From positions 2,294,001 through 2,358,000 of the forward strand of contig NZ_CP040753.1 in the NCBI RefSeq assembly GCF_006064855.1: a stretch of 64,000 nucleotides of DNA, read 5' to 3'. Under the pieces are notes generated by a model that had not been told where the DNA came from, did no database searches, and was given only the letters and a program-made list of their open reading frames with translations. This DNA is from Sulfitobacter sp. BSw21498 (GTDB taxonomy: Bacteria > Pseudomonadota > Alphaproteobacteria > Rhodobacterales > Rhodobacteraceae). Each line of letters begins with the position of its first letter. The first letter of the stretch is position 1. Position numbers and translations under genes: made by a program. Below are positions 46,456-58,359 of this stretch, in pieces.

Positions 46456-47123
46456 ACGCGCACGGCGCGGGTCATATGCCGTTTGCGGCCATAGCCGGTC
46501 GTGCGTTCCACCGCGAAGCCCGCGCTTTCCAGTGCTCGGCGTACCGCACCGGCGGCAGTATAGGTCGCAGCGGTCCCGAATGGTGCCGTGTGACGCGCCA
46601 CATCATGCAGCAGGTCCGGCTCCCACAGCTCGGGGTTTTTGGCGGGGGAGAATCCGTCAAGGAACCATGCATCCGCCAGACCGCCCCATGCCGGCACCGC
46701 GCGTCGCGCATCGCCAATGACCACAGTCAGCACCACATCGCCAAAGCGCATCTCTCCGCCCTTGGGTGACCACGCGGCAAGCAACGCGTCACGCTTGCCG
46801 TCGAAATCGGGAAATGACCGATGCGCTTGCGCCATATCTTCGGACGACAGCGGGAAGGCTTCGAACGAGGTGAAATGCAGCGCGCCTTTCGCGCCGTTGC
46901 GCACCCATGCGTCCCAGGCCACGAGAAAATTCAGCCCTGTCCCGAACCCCAACTCTGCGATGCGGAACCCGTCGCGGAAGCGGTTGGCCAGATCGTTGCC
47001 TTCGATAAAGACATGCTGCGTTTCCTCTACCCCGTTATCAAGACTGAAGTACGGATCATCGAATTTCGAGGACACCGGAACGCCGCTGTCTTTCCATTCA
47101 ATCTCAGCTGTCTGGTTCTCCAT
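46452..47123 (-). CDS. mnmD: tRNA 5-methylaminomethyl-2-thiouridine methyltransferase
   Basis: 223 residues, the methyltransferase half of MnmC as a separate protein: it methylates nm5s2U34 to mnm5s2U with SAM. Sequence: GVPVSSKFDDPYFSLDNGVE near 14, FRIAELGFGTGLNFLVAWDA near 49 (SAM-binding motif), WFLDGFSPAKNPELWEPDLL near 151 and YTAAGAVRRALESAGF near 188. ATG at 47123. The oxidase half starts divergently 59 bases away. Confidence 0.92.
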   Translation of the reverse strand: MENQTAEIEWKDSGVPVSSKFDDPYFSLDNGVEETQHVFIEGNDLANRFRDGFRIAELGFGTGLNFLVAWDAWVRNGAKGALHFTSFEAFPLSSEDMAQAHRSFPDFDGKRDALLAAWSPKGGEMRFGDVVLTVVIGDARRAVPAWGGLADAWFLDGFSPAKNPELWEPDLLHDVARHTAPFGTAATYTAAGAVRRALESAGFAVERTTGYGRKRHMTRAVRV

Positions 47124-47182
47124 GGGATGGCCTTGTGCTATGGGCTTTGCCGAACACTGCGCAAAAAGGGCAAGGATTGGCA

Positions 47183-48214
47183 ATGGCCGAAATCACGATA
47201 CGCGGCGCGGGGATATTCGGCCTGTCGGTGGCATGGGCCTGCGTGCAACGCGGGGCTACGGTGCAGATCGTTGACCCGAACGGGCCAGCTGCAGGCAGCA
47301 GCGGCGGCATCGTCGGCGCGCTGGCCCCGCATGTGCCCGAGAACTGGAACGCCAAGAAAGCCTTTCAACGCGACAGTTTGCTAATGGCTGAAGGCTTCTG
47401 GCAAGAGGTTGAACAAGCGGGCGGTGGCATCGCGGGTTATGCCCGCAAGGGGCGACTACAACCCGTCGCGGATGACGCAGCACTGGCATTGGCGCAGCAG
47501 CGGACCGAAACGGCCAAGGCGCTGTGGCAAGGTCAGGCCACATGGTCCGTGATCCGCGCGACTGATACAGAATGGCAGCCCGACAGCCCGACCGGCTGGT
47601 TGATCTACGACACGCTCAGCGGCCTGATCCACCCCCGCCGCGCCTGTGACGCGCTGGTGCGGGCACTGGCGGCCAAGGGCGTGACTGTACAGGCCGAGAG
47701 TGCGGATCGCGGACAGGTGCTGTGGGCAACAGGCGTCGCCGGGCTAGAGCAGATGACCGCCAATCACACGCGCCTTGTGGGCGCTGGTGTCAAAGGTCAG
47801 GCAGCGCTGTTGCGGTATGACGCAGGCGGCCTGCCGCAGCTTTTTGCAGGGGGCGTGCATATGATCCCGCATAGCGACGGCACTGTCGCCATTGGGTCGA
47901 CCACCGAGCGGAACTATACCACGCCCGACCAGACCGATGCACAGCTTGATGATGTGATTGCGGCGGCGCGTGCTGCGGTGCCCGTCTTACGCGATGCGCC
48001 GGTCATCACCCGCTGGGCCGGTGTGCGCCCGCGCAGCCGTAGTCGTGCCCCGATGTTGGGCGGCTTGCCCGACAAACCCGGCCATTTCGTAGCCAATGGC
48101 GGGTTCAAGATCGGGTTCGGCATGGCCCCTAAGGTGGCTCACGTCATGGCTGATCTGATGCTGGAAGGGCGCGATATCATCCCTGACGGGTTTCGCGTCG
48201 AAGACAATCTTTGA
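47183..48214 (+). CDS. FAD-dependent oxidoreductase, likely MnmC oxidase half
   Basis: 343 residues of the DadA/glycine oxidase type. FAD motif: IRGAGIFGLSVAWACVQRGA near 5, then VDPNGPAAGSSGGIVGALAP, which resembles the start of the MnmC FAD domain. The C-terminus HFVANGGFKIGFGMAPKVAH closes the fold. Its divergent position beside mnmD suggests it oxidises cmnm5s2U to nm5s2U for MnmD. An ordinary glycine/D-amino acid oxidase is the alternative. ATG at 47183 with AAGGAT in front. A hairpin follows. Confidence 0.75.
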   Translation: MAEITIRGAGIFGLSVAWACVQRGATVQIVDPNGPAAGSSGGIVGALAPHVPENWNAKKAFQRDSLLMAEGFWQEVEQAGGGIAGYARKGRLQPVADDAALALAQQRTETAKALWQGQATWSVIRATDTEWQPDSPTGWLIYDTLSGLIHPRRACDALVRALAAKGVTVQAESADRGQVLWATGVAGLEQMTANHTRLVGAGVKGQAALLRYDAGGLPQLFAGGVHMIPHSDGTVAIGSTTERNYTTPDQTDAQLDDVIAAARAAVPVLRDAPVITRWAGVRPRSRSRAPMLGGLPDKPGHFVANGGFKIGFGMAPKVAHVMADLMLEGRDIIPDGFRVEDNL

Positions 48215-48258
48215 CCCTGACGCCCCGTCCCACCATTTTTCACCGCAGCTGAAACGCA

Positions 48259-48288
48259 AAAGGGCCCCGGCATATGCCGAGGCCCTTT
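48259..48288. terminator. Bidirectional hairpin between the FAD and OmpA genes
   Basis: AAAGGGCCCCGGC (48259-48271) pairs with GCCGAGGCCCTTT (48276-48288) with one mismatch, over the ATAT loop. The A-run before and T-run after it make it a terminator for both converging genes. Confidence 0.88.
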
Positions 48289-48308
48289 CAGATGAGTGAC
48301 GCCAAAGC

Positions 48309-48977
48309 TTAGCCAGCGTTTGGCAGGATCACGATCTCAACGCGGCGGTTTTGTGATTTGCCGGCTGCGTTCAAGTTGCTTGCAACCGGCTGGCTTTCAC
48401 CGCGGCCCACAGACCGGATACGGCTGCCTGGGACGCCATTGGACACCAGCACGTTTGCGACGGCGCGCGCACGGCCTTCGGACAGTTGCTGGTTATAGGA
48501 CGCTTGGCCATCGCTGTCGGTGTGACCGATGACTTGCAGCGTGGAATTGCTGTACACGTTCACGTTGCGTGCCAAGGCGGCCAAGTCGTTCTGCATGCCG
48601 GACTGAACCTGCGTGCTGTCTGTCGCGAACAGAATGTCCTGTGGCAGGGTCACAATCAGGCGGTCACCAGTGTTGGTGATGATGACGTCGGAATCCAGCT
48701 GACGGCGCAGGTCGGCCTCTTGCTTGTCCAGCGAATAGCCATAGCCAGCGCCCAATGCACCGCCTGCAACCGCACCGGCCAACGCGCCTTGTGCGCGGTT
48801 GCCGTCACCTTTGGACAGCGCGCCGATCACGGCACCGGTACCTGCACCGATCAGCGCACCGTTACGTGTGTTGGCGTTCGGGTCGTTGGGGTTGCCGCCA
48901 ATCGGACCGGGTTCACAAGCAGCCAGCGCCAGAACGCTTGTCAGAGCTACAGCAATAGAGGTTTTCGAAAATGTCAT
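48309..48977 (-). CDS. OmpA-family lipoprotein with glycine zipper
   Basis: 222 residues. Lipoprotein signal with lipobox LAAC (residues 18-21). A glycine-zipper region (LIGAGTGAVIGALSKGD; GALAGAVAGGALGAGYG) is followed by an OmpA-C domain: LPQDILFATDST, GHTDSDGQASYNQQLSEGRA, RNRRVEIVI-type end (QNRRVEIVI). It is like YiaD-type proteins and binds peptidoglycan, linking it to the outer membrane. Terminator at 48259-48288. Confidence 0.9.
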   Translation of the reverse strand: MTFSKTSIAVALTSVLALAACEPGPIGGNPNDPNANTRNGALIGAGTGAVIGALSKGDGNRAQGALAGAVAGGALGAGYGYSLDKQEADLRRQLDSDVIITNTGDRLIVTLPQDILFATDSTQVQSGMQNDLAALARNVNVYSNSTLQVIGHTDSDGQASYNQQLSEGRARAVANVLVSNGVPGSRIRSVGRGESQPVASNLNAAGKSQNRRVEIVILPNAG

Positions 48978-49105
48978 ATCTTATTCTGCCTTTAAGTTGT
49001 GGCCCCGTTCGGGCGAGGCAATCTTCACATAACGCCTTACACCAGCCTTTGTTCCCGTTGAACCGGCAGGATTATGTGCATAGGCAGCAACCCGCCGACG
49101 GCCTG

Positions 49106-49999
49106 TCAGGCATCAGCGCGGGCAGATTCAAACGCCAGCATGACACGCTTGACCGGCAATCCCCAGTGATAGCCTCCCAAGCCGCCGGATTTGCGCAAGG
49201 CGCGGTGGCAGGGGATCAGCCAGCTGATCGGGTTGCGCCCCACCGCTGTGCCCACGGCCCGCACCGCTTTGGGCGTGCCAATTGTTTGGGCGATCTCGGA
49301 ATAAGTGGTGACATGGCCCGACGGGATCGCCAGCAGCGCCTCCCACACTTTGATCTGGAACGGCGCGCCGATCAGATACATCGGAGCCTTCTCTGCCCCG
49401 CCCCCCTGCACGCCGAATGCAATCTGCACCCAGTCCTGCAGCAGTGCCGGATCTTCGCAAAAACGCGCCCCCGGCCAGCGGCGGCACAAATCCTCCATCG
49501 CGGCGTCGGTGCCCATTTCTGCCGAAAAGGCGAGCCCGCATATTCCCCGTGGCGTGCCCATGACCAGCGCAGGGCCAAAGGGGCTGTCGAACCACCCCCA
49601 CGATATCACAAGCCCCTCACCCTTACGGGCAAAATCACCGGGGCTCATCGCCTCCCATCGCAGAAACATATCGTGCAAACGACCCGAACCGGACAGCCCC
49701 AGCTCATGCGCCGTGTCCAGCGTGGTAAAGCGATCGCGCAGCAGTGATTTGGCGTGATCCAGCATCAGGTATTGCTGATAGCGTTTGGGCGACACGCCCA
49801 CCCACTGCGAGAAAAGCCGCTGAAAATGGGCCGGGCTCATCCCCATTTCGCCAGCAATCTGGTCCAACGCCAGCGGATCGGCGGCGGCGTCTATCAGATC
49901 AATCGCCCGCCGCATTACGCCGTAATGGTAGGCGCTGTCGCCTGCGGTGGCGGCTTCATCGGGGGCGGGTGTCTGGGGCTGGGGTTGCGTATGTGTCAT
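49106..49999 (-). CDS. AraC-type O6-alkylguanine-DNA alkyltransferase (Ada-like, no A domain)
   Basis: 297 residues. N-terminal AraC helix-turn-helix (DQIAGEMGMSPAHFQRLFSQ, HELGLSGSGRLHDMFLRWEA), then the alkyltransferase domain with the active site IPCHRALRKSGGLGGYHWGL near 265 (Cys in PCHR). The N-terminal four-Cys methyl-phosphotriester domain of Ada is missing. Probably repairs O6-alkylguanine, and may regulate its own expression. It is divergent from nth, a base-excision repair gene. Confidence 0.9.
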   Translation of the reverse strand: MTHTQPQPQTPAPDEAATAGDSAYHYGVMRRAIDLIDAAADPLALDQIAGEMGMSPAHFQRLFSQWVGVSPKRYQQYLMLDHAKSLLRDRFTTLDTAHELGLSGSGRLHDMFLRWEAMSPGDFARKGEGLVISWGWFDSPFGPALVMGTPRGICGLAFSAEMGTDAAMEDLCRRWPGARFCEDPALLQDWVQIAFGVQGGGAEKAPMYLIGAPFQIKVWEALLAIPSGHVTTYSEIAQTIGTPKAVRAVGTAVGRNPISWLIPCHRALRKSGGLGGYHWGLPVKRVMLAFESARADA

Positions 50000-50138
50000 G
50001 CTCGCAGACTACGGCAGGGCCCGCGCGCGCGCGACCCGAAACATGCGCCTAATGGCCGGCACCATCTACCGCAGCGACCGCGCGAAAATCGCCCTGCGCG
50101 GCTTGCCCTAGGGGGCGAAACCACGCATACCTTGGCGC

Positions 50139-50783
50139 ATGGCCAAAACCCTTGATTATCACACGATCCGCGAGATTTTTACCCGCTTTCAGGATGCCGA
50201 GGCGGAGCCAAAAGGCGAGCTGGATCACACCAACGTCTATACATTGCTGGTCGCTGTCGCGCTGAGCGCGCAGGCGACGGATGCGGGGGTGAACAAGGCC
50301 ACGAAATCCCTGTTCGAGATCGTCGAGCATCCACAGCAGATGCTGGACCTCGGGCTGGACGGGTTGACCGAACATATCAAATCTATCGGCCTGTTCCGCC
50401 AAAAAGCCAAAAACGTCATGAAGCTCAGCCAGCTTCTGGTGGATGACTATGACGGGGTCGTGCCCAACAGCCGTGCGGCGCTGCAATCGCTGCCGGGTGT
50501 GGGCCGCAAGACGGCGAATGTCGTGCTGAACATGTGGTGGCAGTATCCGGCCCAAGCGGTCGACACCCATATCTTTCGCGTTGGCAACCGCACCCTGATC
50601 GCGCCCGGCAAAACCGTGGACGCGGTAGAGCGCGCCATCGAAGACAATATTCCCGTTGATTTCCAACACCATGCCCACCACTGGATGATCCTGCACGGGC
50701 GATACCATTGCAAAGCACGCAAACCTTTGTGCAGAACCTGCATCATCCGTGACCTTTGCCCCTATGAGGAAAAAACCGAATGA
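50139..50783 (+). CDS. nth: Endonuclease III
   Basis: 214 residues, standard. Helix-hairpin-helix LPGVGRKTANVVLN near 117, catalytic Lys in the HhH helix (GRKTAN) and Asp in VDTHIFRVGNR near 142, and the 4Fe-4S cluster CKARKPLCRTCIIRDLC (C-x6-C-x2-C-x5-C) at the C-terminus. DNA glycosylase/AP lyase for oxidised pyrimidines. It overlaps the next gene by 4 bases (ATGA). Confidence 0.96.
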   Translation: MAKTLDYHTIREIFTRFQDAEAEPKGELDHTNVYTLLVAVALSAQATDAGVNKATKSLFEIVEHPQQMLDLGLDGLTEHIKSIGLFRQKAKNVMKLSQLLVDDYDGVVPNSRAALQSLPGVGRKTANVVLNMWWQYPAQAVDTHIFRVGNRTLIAPGKTVDAVERAIEDNIPVDFQHHAHHWMILHGRYHCKARKPLCRTCIIRDLCPYEEKTE

Positions 50784-51769
50784 CCCAATACGAAGTGGTT
50801 GGCATCGGCAACGCCGTTGTCGATGTGATCTCGCATGCGGATGACACGTTTCTGAACGACAACGGCATCGAAAAAGGCATCATGCAACTGGTAGAGCGTG
50901 ACCGCGCCGAAAGCCTTTATGCCACGATGCAGGACCGACTGCAGACCCCAGGCGGGTCGGTCGCCAATACCATCGCGGGCATCGGTGCGCTTGGCCTGTC
51001 CACGGCCTTTATCGGGCGGGTCCGCGATGATGAACTGGGCCAGTTCTATGCCAAAGCGATGACCGACATCGGCATCGATTTTGTCAACGCCCCTGTGGCC
51101 GAGGGCGAGAACCCAACCTCGCGCTGCATGATCTTTGTGACCCCGGATGGGGAACGCTCGTTGAACACCTATCTTGGCATCTCGACGGGGCTTACCTCGG
51201 ACGACGTACCGCAGGCGGTGACGTCCAAGGCCAAGCTGATGTTCCTCGAGGGCTACCTTTTTGACCACGACGCCGGCAAAACCGCATTCCGCGAAGCGGC
51301 GCGGGCGGCAACGGCGGGGGGCGGCATGGCGGGGATCGCTATTTCCGACCCCTTCTGCGTGGAACGCCACCGGGATGACTTTCTTGCGCTGATCGAAAAC
51401 GATTTGGGCTATGTCATCGGCAACGAAGCCGAACTCCGCGCCCTGTGGGAAACCGACGATACCGAAGTCGCTCTGGCCAAAACGGCCGAGATTTGCCCGC
51501 TGGTGGTCTGCACCCGCTCGGGCGACGGGGTCACGCTGAAGCGCGGCGAGGAACGCGTTGATGTGCCCGTCGAAAAGGTCGTGCCAGTCGATGCCACCGG
51601 CGCGGGCGATCAATTCGCGGCAGGATTCCTCTATGGCATGGCCACGGGTCGTGACCTCGAGACATGCGGCAAGATGGGCAACATCTGCGCGGCCGAGGTC
51701 ATCAGCCACATTGGCCCGCGCCCGCAAACCTCGATGATGGCCCTGTTCAAAGAGCAAGGGCTGGTCTGA
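50780..51769 (+). CDS. PfkB-family kinase, adenosine kinase-like
   Basis: 329 residues. PfkB signatures: GGSVANTIAGIGALG near 58, IGNEAELRAL near 210, and VDATGAGDQFAAGFLYG near 272 with the catalytic Asp (GAGD). By its size, N-terminal EVVGIGNAVVDVISHADD and the roseobacter context it is probably adenosine kinase (AMP from adenosine), though fructokinase- or ribokinase-like substrates cannot be excluded. Translationally coupled with nth upstream and the GNAT gene downstream. Confidence 0.8.
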   Translation: MTQYEVVGIGNAVVDVISHADDTFLNDNGIEKGIMQLVERDRAESLYATMQDRLQTPGGSVANTIAGIGALGLSTAFIGRVRDDELGQFYAKAMTDIGIDFVNAPVAEGENPTSRCMIFVTPDGERSLNTYLGISTGLTSDDVPQAVTSKAKLMFLEGYLFDHDAGKTAFREAARAATAGGGMAGIAISDPFCVERHRDDFLALIENDLGYVIGNEAELRALWETDDTEVALAKTAEICPLVVCTRSGDGVTLKRGEERVDVPVEKVVPVDATGAGDQFAAGFLYGMATGRDLETCGKMGNICAAEVISHIGPRPQTSMMALFKEQGLV

Positions 51770-52359
51770 TGCTGACGGACGGATACCACGAAGTACCGCT
51801 TGGCAAGCTGGCGATGGTCGTCACGCATCTTGAGATGCGCGAGGCCGCGCCCTTGCGCGATGTCCCCGCCCCCGAGGGCCTGACCTTGCGCGCGCTGACA
51901 CCAACGCTGGACTGGTACCGTGATATCTTTCGCCGTGTCGGTAAGGACTGGCTGTGGTTCGGACGTCTCACAAAAACTGACGCCGAATTGCAGGCGCTTT
52001 TGTCGGACGTGGACACGCAGTTTTTCACGCTGACGAAAGATGGCCGTGACGAGGCGCTGCTCGAGCTCAAGTTCACCGCCGACGGCACTTGCGAGCTGGC
52101 TTATTTTGGCCTAACGCCCACGCTGATCGGGTCGGGTGCAGGGCGCTATCTGATGAACCACGCGATCCGTACCGCCTGGGCGCGGCCGATCTCGCGGTTT
52201 CATCTGCATACCTGCACGCTCGACAGTCCGCAGGCACTGTCCTTTTATATCCGCAGCGGGTTTGCCCCGTTCAAACGGCAGGTCGAGGTCGCGGATGATC
52301 CGCGCTTGATCGATCTGCTGGAAAAGGATGCAGGGGCGCATGTGCCGACTATCGGCTAG
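51769..52359 (+). CDS. GNAT-family acetyltransferase
   Basis: 196 residues. The GNAT core is in CELAYFGLTPTLIGSGAGRYLMNHAI, given here as the LIGSGAGRYL CoA-binding stretch near 120, followed by LHTCTLDSPQALSFYIRSGF. Substrate unknown. The ATG at 51769 overlaps the stop of the kinase gene (TGATG), so nth-kinase-GNAT form one operon. Confidence 0.85.
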   Translation: MLTDGYHEVPLGKLAMVVTHLEMREAAPLRDVPAPEGLTLRALTPTLDWYRDIFRRVGKDWLWFGRLTKTDAELQALLSDVDTQFFTLTKDGRDEALLELKFTADGTCELAYFGLTPTLIGSGAGRYLMNHAIRTAWARPISRFHLHTCTLDSPQALSFYIRSGFAPFKRQVEVADDPRLIDLLEKDAGAHVPTIG

Positions 52360-52374
52360 CGCCCCCCGCGCCGA

Positions 52375-53259
52375 TCACCCCATCCGTTCAGAGGCGTAGG
52401 ACCCCGGCGAGGCAGGAAAGACCACCGTCTTGTTGCCATTCACAAACACGCGCCGGTGGATATGCGCGTGGATCGCCCGCGCCAACACCTGACTTTCGAC
52501 ATCTCGCCCGAGCGAAACATAGTCTTCGGCAGATTGCGCATGGGTGACGCGCACGATGTCCTGCTCGATGATCGGCCCTTCGTCGAGATCGGCGGTCACG
52601 TAATGCGACGTCGCCCCGATCAGCTTTACCCCGCGTTGGAACGCCTGCTTATAGGGGTTCGCTCCCTTGAAACTGGGCAGGAACGAGTGGTGGATATTGA
52701 TGATCCGCCCCGACATCTTTTGGCACATCTCGTCCGACAGGATTTGCATGTAACGCGCCAGCACAATCAGCTCGGCCCCCGCGTCTTCGACCACCGCCAT
52801 GATCCGCGCTTCGGCGTCGGCCTTGTTTTCTGGCGTGACCTTGATGCAGTGGAACGGGATGTCGTTGTTCACGACGACCTTTTGATACTCCATATGGTTG
52901 GACACCACCGCGACGATATCAATCGGCAGCGCGCCGATGCGCCAGCGGTACAGCAGGTCATTCAGGCAATGCCCAAAGCGCGAGACCATGATGACGACTT
53001 TCATCTTTACCGCCTCGTCGTGGAACTCATAGGCCATGTCAAAGGGCCGCGCCGCATCGGCAAAGCCGTCCGAGAGCGTCGCCAGATCAACGTCGGCCTC
53101 GCTTTCAAAGCTGACGCGCATGAAGAAACCGCCGGTTTCCTTGTCGTCGAACTGAGAGCTGTCAGAGATGTTGCAGTCTTGATCGGCCAGATAATTCGCG
53201 ATCGCCGCGACGACCCCACGCGCAGAGGGGCATTTCACGGTCAGGGCATATGTCTTCAT
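52375..53259 (-). CDS. purU: Formyltetrahydrofolate deformylase
   Basis: 294 residues. N-terminal ACT domain (YALTVKCPSARGVVAAIANY, QDCNISDSSQFDDKETGGFF) and C-terminal formyltransferase-like domain: PFHCIKVTPENKADAE, INIHHSFLPSFKGANPYKQA near 205 and ATSHYVTADLDEGPIIEQDI. It hydrolyses 10-formyl-THF to formate and THF, which balances the folate pool. ATG at 53259. Convergent with the GNAT gene. Confidence 0.95.
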   Translation of the reverse strand: MKTYALTVKCPSARGVVAAIANYLADQDCNISDSSQFDDKETGGFFMRVSFESEADVDLATLSDGFADAARPFDMAYEFHDEAVKMKVVIMVSRFGHCLNDLLYRWRIGALPIDIVAVVSNHMEYQKVVVNNDIPFHCIKVTPENKADAEARIMAVVEDAGAELIVLARYMQILSDEMCQKMSGRIINIHHSFLPSFKGANPYKQAFQRGVKLIGATSHYVTADLDEGPIIEQDIVRVTHAQSAEDYVSLGRDVESQVLARAIHAHIHRRVFVNGNKTVVFPASPGSYASERMG

Positions 53260-53469
53260 CGGGTGTATCCTGTGGCTAGACGGTCCGACGTCGCGCGCCG
53301 ATAGCCACCTGTTTCCTATCCGTCCCTGCCCCGTCAAGTTCGCGATGCGCAAAAAAGGGAACGACCGACAGTGGTACCCGCCAAATCAACGCAATCGGTT
53401 TCCGATCATGCACATTGGACCATATCCGCTACGCAATCGGGCAAAAGTCGAACGTCGCGCGCCCGTGTG

Positions 53470-56156
<2,687 letters not shown>

Positions 56157-56291
56157 GCTATCGTTCCGACATTAGGGCAGGCTGTGGCGGCCTGCCCTGC
56201 CCTTTGCCTGCCTTACCCAAGCAGCACGGCTTGCGCCTCGGCTCCGGTCTGTCAAAATGCGCGGGATAAATAGTTGTTTCAGGGTGTGGCC

Positions 56292-57233
56292 ATGCCGATT
56301 TGCGTTTTCGATATCTTTGCCGACGGCACGACCCAGGTGCCCGCCGATACAAAGCTGACTGGGCCGGGCATTTATCGCTGGTGGCACTTTGATCTGGCTG
56401 ACCCGATGCTCGACCCTTGGGTGCGCGAACATCTGCATGAAATCCCCGCCGGATCGCTGATCCAGAAACAGACCCGCCCGCGCTGTGACCGCTTTGAAGG
56501 CGGGCTGATCCTGAACCTGCGTGGCATTAACATGAACGAGGGGCAGGACGCCGATGAAATGGTATCGGTGCGGATGTATGTGGATTCCGACCTGCTGATC
56601 ACCGTGCGCCGCAAGAAAGTCTTTGCCATCGACGCGATCCGCCGCGACGCCGAAGCGCAAAAGGCCCCTCCCAGCCCTGCCGAGTTCCTTGAGGAACTGG
56701 TGGGCCGTCTGACCCAACGGGTGCAAGAACACGTCGCGGGGCTGGATGAACAGGCGGAGTTCTTTGAGGACGATCTAGAAGACAAGAACACCCCGATGCC
56801 GCACGAACTGCCCGAAATCCGGCGCAGCGTGATCCGGCTGCGGCGCTATCTTGATCCGCAACGGGTGGCCCTGACCAAGCTTGCAGCCTTTGATATTCCG
56901 TTGATCCCTGACGACAGCCAGCTGGAACTGCGCGAACAAGCCAACAGCGCGCTGATTGCCGTCGAAGAGTTGGACGAATTGCGCGACCGTCTGGTGTCGG
57001 TTCAGGAAGAGCATGACGCCAATACGGCGCAACGGCAGGCGCGGCATGGGTATGTGCTTTCGGTGGCTGCCGCGATCTTTCTGCCGCTGGGGTTTCTGAC
57101 CGGTCTGTTCGGGGTCAACGTCGGCGGGATGCCGGGTGTGGATCATCCATGGGCATTTGCCATTTTGTGTCTGGGCATGGTCGGACTGGCGCTGCTGATG
57201 TTTCTGGCCCTGAAACTGGTGCGCTGGATCTAG
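56292..57233 (+). CDS. zntB: CorA/ZntB-type divalent-metal transporter
   Basis: About 313 residues. The large N-terminal cytoplasmic domain (RGINMNEGQDADEMVSVRMY, LEELVGRLTQRVQEHVAGLD) is followed by two C-terminal membrane helices. The loop motif is GVNVGGMPG instead of the CorA GMN, as in ZntB zinc transporters. Predicted to move Zn2+ with protons. ATG at 56292 is chosen over TTG at 56274. Confidence 0.85.
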   Translation: MPICVFDIFADGTTQVPADTKLTGPGIYRWWHFDLADPMLDPWVREHLHEIPAGSLIQKQTRPRCDRFEGGLILNLRGINMNEGQDADEMVSVRMYVDSDLLITVRRKKVFAIDAIRRDAEAQKAPPSPAEFLEELVGRLTQRVQEHVAGLDEQAEFFEDDLEDKNTPMPHELPEIRRSVIRLRRYLDPQRVALTKLAAFDIPLIPDDSQLELREQANSALIAVEELDELRDRLVSVQEEHDANTAQRQARHGYVLSVAAAIFLPLGFLTGLFGVNVGGMPGVDHPWAFAILCLGMVGLALLMFLALKLVRWI

Positions 57234-57359
57234 TCCCCGCCTGTTTCCCCGCCGCGAACGATCCCTACAAATACCTCTCCACTGTCTCACCACTGCCGTG
57301 ATCCTGCCTGATTTGGCCGCCATACCATTTTCAGACGCAGATGATGAAAGGGGACGGGT

Positions 57360-58265
57360 ATGGACCGCCTGACAGAGATGGAAGCATTCGCCACGGTCGT
57401 GGACCAAGGTGGCTTTACCGATGCTGCCAAAAAGATGGGTATCTCCAAATCCGCTGTATCCAAACATGTCTCATCGCTAGAGGCGCGGCTTGGGGCGCGG
57501 TTGCTGAACCGGACGACCCGCCGTGTCAGCCCGACAGAGATCGGCCTTGCCTATTATGACCGCGCCCGCCGTGTGTTGAATGATGCGGGCGAAGCCGATG
57601 CGCTGGTGACGTCGATGCAATCGGCCCCTTCAGGGCTGCTGCGCATCTCTGTTGCGACCGATTTTGGCGTCAATCACCTGTCGCCTGCCCTGTCCGACTT
57701 TCTGGCCGATTTCCCCGATATCACCGTCAACATGGTGCTGAACAACCGCTATGTTGAACTGATCAGCGAAGGCTTCGACATGGCTGTCCGTATCGGAGAG
57801 CTGGAAGACAGCACCCTACGCGCCCGCAAACTGACCGAGACGACCAAACGCATGATCGCGTCGCCCGGTTATTTCGAGAAATACGGCCGCCCCGAAAAGA
57901 TCGACGATCTGAACGATCACAAGCTGCTGCATTATTCGAACCAATCCAGCGGCAATATGTGGAAGCTGACCTCCCCCTCGGGCGAAAAGCGTCAGGTGCG
58001 CACGGCGGGCTGGCTGTCGGTCAATGATGGGCAATCGCTGCTGAATGCCGCCATCTCGGGTCTTGGCATAGCCTATCTGCCCAGCTTTCTTTACGCTGAC
58101 GCGATGGAAAAAGGGCTGGTCGAAGATGCGATCCCCGATCTGCCGCCCGAAACCCAAGGCATCTATGCCGTCTATCCTCCGGGTCGGTTCACCCAGCCCA
58201 AGGTGCGCGCTTTCATTGATTTTCTAGCCCATACCTTTGCCGAAAAAGGTCCTACGGACTGGTAA
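57360..58265 (+). CDS. LysR-family regulator
   Basis: 301 residues. The N-terminal winged helix is EAFATVVDQGGFTDAAKKMG, ISKSAVSKHVSSLEARLGAR near 28-47; the LysR substrate-binding domain follows (VELISEGFDMAVRIGEL). It resembles the CrgA/AaeR-like branch. Its target is not evident: the downstream genes are on the opposite strand. ATG at 57360. Confidence 0.9.
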   Translation: MDRLTEMEAFATVVDQGGFTDAAKKMGISKSAVSKHVSSLEARLGARLLNRTTRRVSPTEIGLAYYDRARRVLNDAGEADALVTSMQSAPSGLLRISVATDFGVNHLSPALSDFLADFPDITVNMVLNNRYVELISEGFDMAVRIGELEDSTLRARKLTETTKRMIASPGYFEKYGRPEKIDDLNDHKLLHYSNQSSGNMWKLTSPSGEKRQVRTAGWLSVNDGQSLLNAAISGLGIAYLPSFLYADAMEKGLVEDAIPDLPPETQGIYAVYPPGRFTQPKVRAFIDFLAHTFAEKGPTDW

Positions 58266-58313
58266 CACGAGATCACCAACTGCCCTCGGTGAACTTGGCC
58301 CGCATGTGGCCGA

Positions 58314-58346
58314 CCCCGCTCCCTTTTCAGGGCAGCGGGGATTTTT
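58314..58346 (+). terminator. Intrinsic terminator after the LysR gene
   Basis: CCCCGCT (58314-58320) and AGCGGGG (58334-58340) form a stem that can extend inwards (CCCT/AGGG), followed by ATTTTT (58341-58346). Confidence 0.88.
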
Positions 58347-58359
58347 CTGTGTGCGGTAT

